From Spirochaetaceae bacterium (lineage in GTDB: Bacteria; Spirochaetota; Spirochaetia; SZUA-6; Fen-1364), in contig PLNO01000049.1 of the NCBI GenBank assembly GCA_003141795.1, positions 4,304 through 14,052 on the forward strand: a DNA stretch of 9,749 nt. The letters run 5' to 3'. The notes under the pieces are model-generated. The model was not told where the DNA came from. It made no database searches and saw only the letters and a program-made list of their open reading frames with translations. The position numbers and the translations under genes were made by a program. This document shows, piece by piece, positions 5,079 through 9,749 of the stretch (within the stretch, counting starts at the first letter, position 1; every line of letters begins with the position of its first letter).

Positions 5079-6996
5079 CGACAATGGTGACGGTCGGGGT
5101 CCGGAGCCCCGGCTCCCGCGGTTCAATTTCAACAACCGGATAGCACTCATCTCCTTGCTCATCCTGGTGTCATTTTTCGTCTTTTTCTTCGTCTACAACG
5201 ACCGCTCGGGGACCTCGGAGTTGACCTACTCGGCATTTCAAAACTATCTCGCCGACGGCTCGATCGACTCCGTGAAGATCGTCGACCAGTACGAGATCCA
5301 GGGTACGTTCAAGGCGAAGTCCGGAGACCTGAGCTTTTTCAAGACCACGATCCCCTATCCTGATCCCGACCTTTTGAAAACCCTCAAAGACAAGGGTGTG
5401 AAGGTTTCCGGCGGCGCCAAGACGGTGTCACCGCTCACCGTCATCATCCAGTTCCTCCCGTGGGTCATCGGTTTCTTCTTCATCTGGTTCATGTTCCGCC
5501 AGGTCCAGGGAAACGGGAACAAGGCATTCTCCTTCGGGAAGAGCAGGGCGAAGCGATACCTCGATTCCAACAAGCGCATCACCTTCACCGACGTCGCCGG
5601 TCAGGACGAGGCGAAGTACGAGCTGCAGGAAGTCGTGGAGTTCCTCAAGAGCCCGCAGAAGTTCTCCCGGCTGGGCGCGAAGATCCCCAAGGGCGTGCTG
5701 CTCGTGGGCAGCCCCGGCACCGGCAAGACGCTTCTGGCGAAGGCCATTGCCGGAGAAGCGAACGTCGCTTTCTTCCATATGTCAGGCTCGGACTTCGTCG
5801 AGATGTTCGTCGGCGTGGGCGCCAGCCGCGTTCGCGACCTCTTCGAGCAGGGCAGGCGTCACGCTCCGTGCATCCTCTTCATCGACGAGCTGGACGCCGT
5901 TGGCCGCACCCGCGGGGCCGGCTACGGCGGCGGGCATGACGAGCGCGAGCAGACCCTCAACCAGATGCTCGTCGAAATGGACGGCTTCGACACGAAGGAC
6001 GGCGTCATCATCCTCGCCGCGACCAACAGGCCCGACGTCCTGGATCCCGCCCTGTTGCGGCCGGGGCGTTTCGACCGCCAGGTCGTCGTTGACATGCCCG
6101 ACGTCAGGGAGAGGGAGCTGATCCTTCGCCTCCACGCCCGGAAGCTTCCCCTCTCGGAAAACGTCGAGCTCTCCCGTCTGGCGCGTGCAACGCCCGGATC
6201 CTCCGGCGCTGACCTCGCCAACCTCGTGAACGAGGCCGCCCTCTTTGCGGGGCGCAAGAACAAGGACAGGGTGGACATGAGCGACTTCGAGGAAGCTCGG
6301 GACAAGACCCTCATGGGGGTGGCGCGCAAGAGCAAGATCATCCCCGCGCGTGAGAAGCAGATGGTCGCCTTCCACGAGGCCGGCCACGGGTTGTTGCACT
6401 ATTTCCTCAAGAACGCGGATCCGCTCCACAAGATCACCATCATCCCTCACGGAAGGGCCCTGGGCGTCGCGTTCTCCCTCCCCGAGGACGACGCGTACTC
6501 CCGCAACAAGGGCTGGCTGCAGGACCGCATCACGATCGCGATGGGCGGGTACGCCGCTGAGACCATCATGCTCAACGAGACGACGACCGGCGCGCAGAAC
6601 GACCTGGAGCAGGCAACCGATCTTGCCCGGCGCATGGTGTGCGAATGGGGCATGAGCGACATCCTCGGTCCCGTCTCCTACGGCCAGAAGGACGAGCCTA
6701 TCTTCCTGGGCAAGGAGATCGCGCGTCACAAGGACTATTCGGAAGACACGGCGAAGATGATCGACGTCGAGATCAAGAAAATCGTCGAGCAGGGCCTTGC
6801 GGAGGCGAATCGGATCCTGAAGGAGAACCAGGACAAGCTGAAGCTCCTTGCGGAGACCCTTCTCGCCAAGGAGAACATGGACGACGACGAGATTCGCACG
6901 CTTCTGGGCTTCCCGGCGCGAAAGCAGCAGACGTCGGACTTCGAGCCCGCGGGAATAGCCGCAAACGCAGCAACCGACGGGCGCGCGGAAGGGTGA
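5065..6996 (+). CDS. ftsH: ATP-dependent zinc metalloprotease FtsH
   Basis: FtsH is a hexameric inner-membrane AAA+ protease that degrades misfolded membrane proteins and selected cytoplasmic regulators. Read from GTG 5065 the product has 643 residues. It shows TM helix 1 (about 26-44), a periplasmic domain (45-122), TM helix 2 (about 125-144), Walker A GSPGTGKT (215-222), the pore motif with Phe248, Walker B ILFIDE (270-275), and the second region of homology [19 protein letters not shown] (320-338). The zinc-binding HEAGH is at 437-441, with the third ligand Asp513. Walker A has Ser where GPPGTGKT is usual. The GTG follows a GGAAGAGGGA purine stretch (5054-5063). A TTG at 4999 would add 22 unlikely residues inside tilS. 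The C-terminus is a short unstructured tail. Confidence 0.96.
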   Translation: MSNNNDNGDGRGPEPRLPRFNFNNRIALISLLILVSFFVFFFVYNDRSGTSELTYSAFQNYLADGSIDSVKIVDQYEIQGTFKAKSGDLSFFKTTIPYPDPDLLKTLKDKGVKVSGGAKTVSPLTVIIQFLPWVIGFFFIWFMFRQVQGNGNKAFSFGKSRAKRYLDSNKRITFTDVAGQDEAKYELQEVVEFLKSPQKFSRLGAKIPKGVLLVGSPGTGKTLLAKAIAGEANVAFFHMSGSDFVEMFVGVGASRVRDLFEQGRRHAPCILFIDELDAVGRTRGAGYGGGHDEREQTLNQMLVEMDGFDTKDGVIILAATNRPDVLDPALLRPGRFDRQVVVDMPDVRERELILRLHARKLPLSENVELSRLARATPGSSGADLANLVNEAALFAGRKNKDRVDMSDFEEARDKTLMGVARKSKIIPAREKQMVAFHEAGHGLLHYFLKNADPLHKITIIPHGRALGVAFSLPEDDAYSRNKGWLQDRITIAMGGYAAETIMLNETTTGAQNDLEQATDLARRMVCEWGMSDILGPVSYGQKDEPIFLGKEIARHKDYSEDTAKMIDVEIKKIVEQGLAEANRILKENQDKLKLLAETLLAKENMDDDEIRTLLGFPARKQQTSDFEPAGIAANAATDGRAEG

Positions 6997-7026
6997 TCTT
7001 TTAGCGGTGCGCGATCACGGGAAAGA

Positions 7027-8910
7027 GTGAAAAGGCGCGGCGTTTCGGCATTTCTTTTGATGGCTCTCTTCCTTCTCTCCGCATTTCCGGGTCATGCCCA
7101 GGCCGTCGGTCCGCACGCTGAAGCCGACGCCTATCTTGCCCGTGCCTCCTCCGCGATGCAGGCAAAGGACACGGCAACCGCGCGACTGCTGATCGACTCG
7201 GCGCTCGAGCTCTCCCCCGACTATTCCGAAGCCCTGTACGCCCGAGCGTCCCTCGAGCTCGCCGACAGGTCATCCACGAATGTCGCGATTGCCGACCTTC
7301 AGAGGGCGCTTGCCGCGGGAACGTGGGAAGGGACCGACGCCTCCGATGCCGCCCGCTCTCTCGGTGCGGCGCTTCTGCGCACCGGCAGGCCTTCGGAGGC
7401 GCGGGTGCAGGTGGAGCGCTCGAATCGTGCCCACCCCGAAGACTACCGCAATCTTCTTCTCGGCGCCCGGGTGTCGGCTGCCCTGCGCGATACGACAGCT
7501 CTGCAGACCGCGCTTGCCGAGGCCTCTGCGCGCTTCCCCGATGTCGACGAGCTGCGCCTCCTTTCGGCCCGGCTGCTCGAGCGCCAGGGCAAGAGACCTG
7601 CGGCGCTGGACCTGGTCTCCACGGGCCTGCGGTTCCATCCCGACAGCCTCCCGCTGCTCCTCGCCTCGGCTGCGCTTGAGCGCAACGTGAAACGCGCGCT
7701 GGCCGCCGCGGATCTGTACGCGCAGAAAGGCGGCACGGACCCCGAGGCCGCTCTCATCGGTCTGCAGGCAGCGCCCCCTGCGGAGGCGCGCAGATACCTC
7801 GATTTGTTCATCGCCAATGGCGGGCTCTCCCGTCAGGATCTCATCGAAAGGGCAGCGGCGGCGGTGAGCGGGACCAAGGCGCTGCAACGGTTGCTCCAGG
7901 ATGCGCTCAGCGCGTACAGCGGCACGAGGGATCTCGACGCTGATTCCGACGGCTTCTGGGAAGAACGATGGACCCTCGACAAGGGGGGCGTGACTGCCTG
8001 GACCCGTGAGCCGCGCCAGGACGGGGTCGCTGAGTACGCCGCGACGTTCGTTGCCGGCAAACCGGCCACTCTGTCCTGGATCGGGGCTGCGGGGACAGGG
8101 TTGACCGCGAAGTACAGCAGCTATCCCTACGTGGAATCAATCACACAGGGGGGGGCGGGAACATGGGTGCTCGTGCCCTATGAGCTCCAATGCCCGTTCC
8201 TGCAGCCCGTCGCGGCGCCTGCCCTCAGCGGGCTCACCCCGCACATCGCCACGCGGCTTTCGATGCCGTCCCTTGAAAAGATCAACGCATCGGCGTACAG
8301 GCTCGACGAGTTTTCCTCTTCCGGGGTGCTCGTACGTCGTACCGAGCTCTCCCGCGGGCTGAAGGTCTTCATGCAGGAGGACGGCGAGGGGAACGGGTCT
8401 TTCAACCACAAGGTTTGGTTCACCAACGGCATGCCTGACCACGGGGAGAGGACCTTGCCGGGGAGCCCGACATTCGCCGTCAAGGAAACATGGAAAAACG
8501 GCGCACTTGCATCGGAGTCGGTCGACACCGATGCGGACGGAAGGCCGGATTTCCGGCAGAGCTTCGGCGTGAATCCCGTGAAGTCGTGGGACTACAACGA
8601 AGACGGTATCGACGACAGCCGTGAGCGGTCTTCCATGACCGGTGAGGTCATACGAGAGCTCTCAACAGCGCTGAACGGCGTGTTCGACCTGTCCATTGCG
8701 TATCGCGGCACCACGATCGAGCGTGTAACGCAATCGGGAGTGGTCATGCCCGTGACGCAGGACGGTGCGCGCGGCGTCACCTGGATCGGGACGCCGGCCC
8801 CCGGAGGAAAACCTGACGTGACGCTTCCTGATGGCATCCAGACCATTGGTGGCCGTGCCTTTCTGGTCTTCCGCCATGAGGGCATACTGTATGCGGAGGC
8901 ACTGAAATGA
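7027..8910 (+). CDS. Exported TPR protein with EF-hand-like Asp-rich loops
   Basis: I do not recognise a named family. The 627-residue product starts with a clear signal peptide: Lys/Arg at 2-4, a hydrophobic core at 7-20, and an AQA cleavage site after residue 26. It should therefore be periplasmic or secreted. Residues 30-290 are Ala/Leu-rich helical repeats of tetratricopeptide type, for example the helix pairs around 33-65, 66-97 and 103-135. Residues 300-627 are a different, mostly beta-like region. It carries three calcium-loop-like motifs: DLDADSDGFWEE (302-313), DTDADGRPDF (500-509) and DYNEDGIDDSRE (522-533). D-x-D-x-D-G loops like these bind calcium in EF-hand and thrombospondin type 3 proteins. 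The start is GTG 7027, with GGGAAAG just upstream, 30 bp after ftsH. It overlaps the protease gene by ATGA, which suggests a shared function at the envelope. Confidence 0.85.
   Translation: MKRRGVSAFLLMALFLLSAFPGHAQAVGPHAEADAYLARASSAMQAKDTATARLLIDSALELSPDYSEALYARASLELADRSSTNVAIADLQRALAAGTWEGTDASDAARSLGAALLRTGRPSEARVQVERSNRAHPEDYRNLLLGARVSAALRDTTALQTALAEASARFPDVDELRLLSARLLERQGKRPAALDLVSTGLRFHPDSLPLLLASAALERNVKRALAAADLYAQKGGTDPEAALIGLQAAPPAEARRYLDLFIANGGLSRQDLIERAAAAVSGTKALQRLLQDALSAYSGTRDLDADSDGFWEERWTLDKGGVTAWTREPRQDGVAEYAATFVAGKPATLSWIGAAGTGLTAKYSSYPYVESITQGGAGTWVLVPYELQCPFLQPVAAPALSGLTPHIATRLSMPSLEKINASAYRLDEFSSSGVLVRRTELSRGLKVFMQEDGEGNGSFNHKVWFTNGMPDHGERTLPGSPTFAVKETWKNGALASESVDTDADGRPDFRQSFGVNPVKSWDYNEDGIDDSRERSSMTGEVIRELSTALNGVFDLSIAYRGTTIERVTQSGVVMPVTQDGARGVTWIGTPAPGGKPDVTLPDGIQTIGGRAFLVFRHEGILYAEALK
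8894..8899 (+). promoter_or_regulatory. Ribosome binding site of the lipoprotein protease gene
   Basis: CGGAGG lies 7 nt before ATG 8907, inside the end of the TPR gene. It supports the ATGA-overlap start and translation coupled to the upstream gene. Confidence 0.65.
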
Positions 8911-9749
8911 AGGCACGACTGGTGGTCGCAGCGGTGTGCGCGGCAGCGCTGGTCGGTTGCGCGGGAGCGCCAAAGAGCGTGAGCGCACCGCCGACCCTGC
9001 CTCAGGCGCAGCTGGACCAGGTCAAGACCCTGCTCGGGTCCGGTTCCTACCTGCAGGCGCTGGCTGAGATCGACGCCTTGCGTCGGGCCAAGCCGGACGC
9101 TCCGGATATGGACTCGCTCAACAAGCAGGCCCTCGACGCGCTTGCACAGGGCTTCACGGCTTCCGTCACGAAAAAGGATTTCGCTGCGGGCCTGCGCCTG
9201 CTCGACTCGGCGCGCGCTCTGGGCAAAGCCGATATCGCCGGCTCGTGGACGGAGAAAGCGCTCCTGCAGCAGATCGCCTCCGCCCAGGCGGCCTCGGGGG
9301 ACAAGGTGCTCGAGCTCCTGACCCGGTTGCGGATCGTCGGTCTCAGCGACGCAGCCGAGTCGGACTTCACGGAGGCGGCATCGGCTGCAGCGGCCATCGG
9401 CAACCGTGCGGTGATCGGCCCCATTGTCACCGCCATGAAGGCGCACGGGTTCGCAGTCCCCGCCGACCTCGCCGCGGCGAACGACGCTGCGGCGCAGACC
9501 CCGACCTTTCCCGCAATGATCTCAGGAACCGTCACGATCGTCGTCGACAGGGGCATCAAGGTGGAAAAGGGGGTCGGCTACCCGGATCGGGTAATCGGCA
9601 GCGGTTTCTTCATCGACAAGCGCGGCTACATCCTCACCAACCATCACGTCGTGGAGAGCGAGGTCGACCCGAAGTACGAGGGGTACAGCCGGATGTATGT
9701 CCGGCTTTCCAACAGCCCGGTTGGCGAACGCATTCCCGCGAAGGTCGTG
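8907..9749 (+). CDS. Lipoprotein with trypsin-like (S1C/HtrA-type) protease domain, C-terminus cut by window
   Basis: The frame from ATG 8907 stays open to the last base, giving 281 codons. The N-terminus is a lipoprotein signal peptide with lipobox LVGC, so Cys18 would be lipidated and the protein anchored in a membrane facing the periplasm or cell surface. Residues 30-200 are Ala-rich and helical with TPR-like character. From about 205 a serine protease domain begins: the strand GTVTIVVD (207-214), GSGFFID (231-237) and ILTNHHVVE (242-250). This matches the HtrA/DegP-type segment GSG-x-x-I-D ... LTNNHVV and places the catalytic His at 247. The catalytic Asp, catalytic Ser and any PDZ domain would lie beyond the window, so activity cannot be judged. 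HtrA-type proteases handle misfolded envelope proteins. The helical N-terminal half is not part of standard DegP. The TPR gene just upstream is the likely partner. Confidence 0.85.
   Translation, partial: MKARLVVAAVCAAALVGCAGAPKSVSAPPTLPQAQLDQVKTLLGSGSYLQALAEIDALRRAKPDAPDMDSLNKQALDALAQGFTASVTKKDFAAGLRLLDSARALGKADIAGSWTEKALLQQIASAQAASGDKVLELLTRLRIVGLSDAAESDFTEAASAAAAIGNRAVIGPIVTAMKAHGFAVPADLAAANDAAAQTPTFPAMISGTVTIVVDRGIKVEKGVGYPDRVIGSGFFIDKRGYILTNHHVVESEVDPKYEGYSRMYVRLSNSPVGERIPAKVV

Noticed and set aside
5782..6729. 315-codon minus-strand frame opposite ftsH
   Set aside because: It lies entirely within the highly conserved AAA+ and protease coding region. Its openness follows from GC-rich codon bias.
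6997..7026. Terminator or promoter between ftsH and the TPR gene
   Set aside because: The 30-bp gap holds no hairpin with a T-run and no paired -35/-10 elements, so read-through is more likely.

Overview
The window is GC-rich, almost fully coding bacterial DNA. The gene set (CheX, IspE, SpoVG, tRNA-Gln, L25/Ctc, Pth, TilS, FtsH, then a TPR exoprotein and a trypsin-like lipoprotein) fits a high-GC free-living spirochaete best (Spirochaeta/Treponema relatives). This taxonomic call is an inference from gene content and order, not from a database search.

Left end (1-950, minus strand): the N-terminal half of an extremely acidic low-complexity protein runs off the window edge. Upstream of it, on the same strand, is a CheX-type phosphatase gene. 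The cheX 5' end faces ispE across a perfect 15-bp inverted repeat. Each arm carries a TGGACA -35-like hexamer, one pointing each way, and the predicted transcript starts lie almost on the start codons of both genes.

Centre (946-5078, plus strand): ispE, spoVG with its own promoter overlapping the ispE stop, tRNA-Gln(UUG), rplY (Ctc/L25 type), pth and tilS. This is the order of the corresponding Bacillus subtilis genes (ispE, spoVG, ctc, pth, tilS, ftsH) with other genes removed. The genes cover isoprenoid precursor synthesis, translation (5S rRNA-binding L25, peptidyl-tRNA recycling, tRNA-Ile lysidine formation) and RNA-level regulation (SpoVG). pth has no ATG, GTG or TTG start in frame upstream of its essential N-terminus. 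It appears to begin at a CTG four bases after the rplY stop and in the same frame as rplY.

Right end (5065-9749, plus strand): ftsH overlaps tilS. It is followed by a secreted TPR protein with three Asp-rich calcium-loop-like motifs. The last gene is a lipoprotein with a trypsin-like (S1C/HtrA-type) protease domain, cut off by the window end. The two exported genes overlap by ATGA and probably work as a pair at the cell envelope.

All real genes from rplY onward are tightly packed, and no convincing internal terminator is visible, so rplY to the protease probably forms one long transcription unit. No insertion sequence, CRISPR array or prophage signature is visible, and no gene-free stretch exceeds 100 bases.
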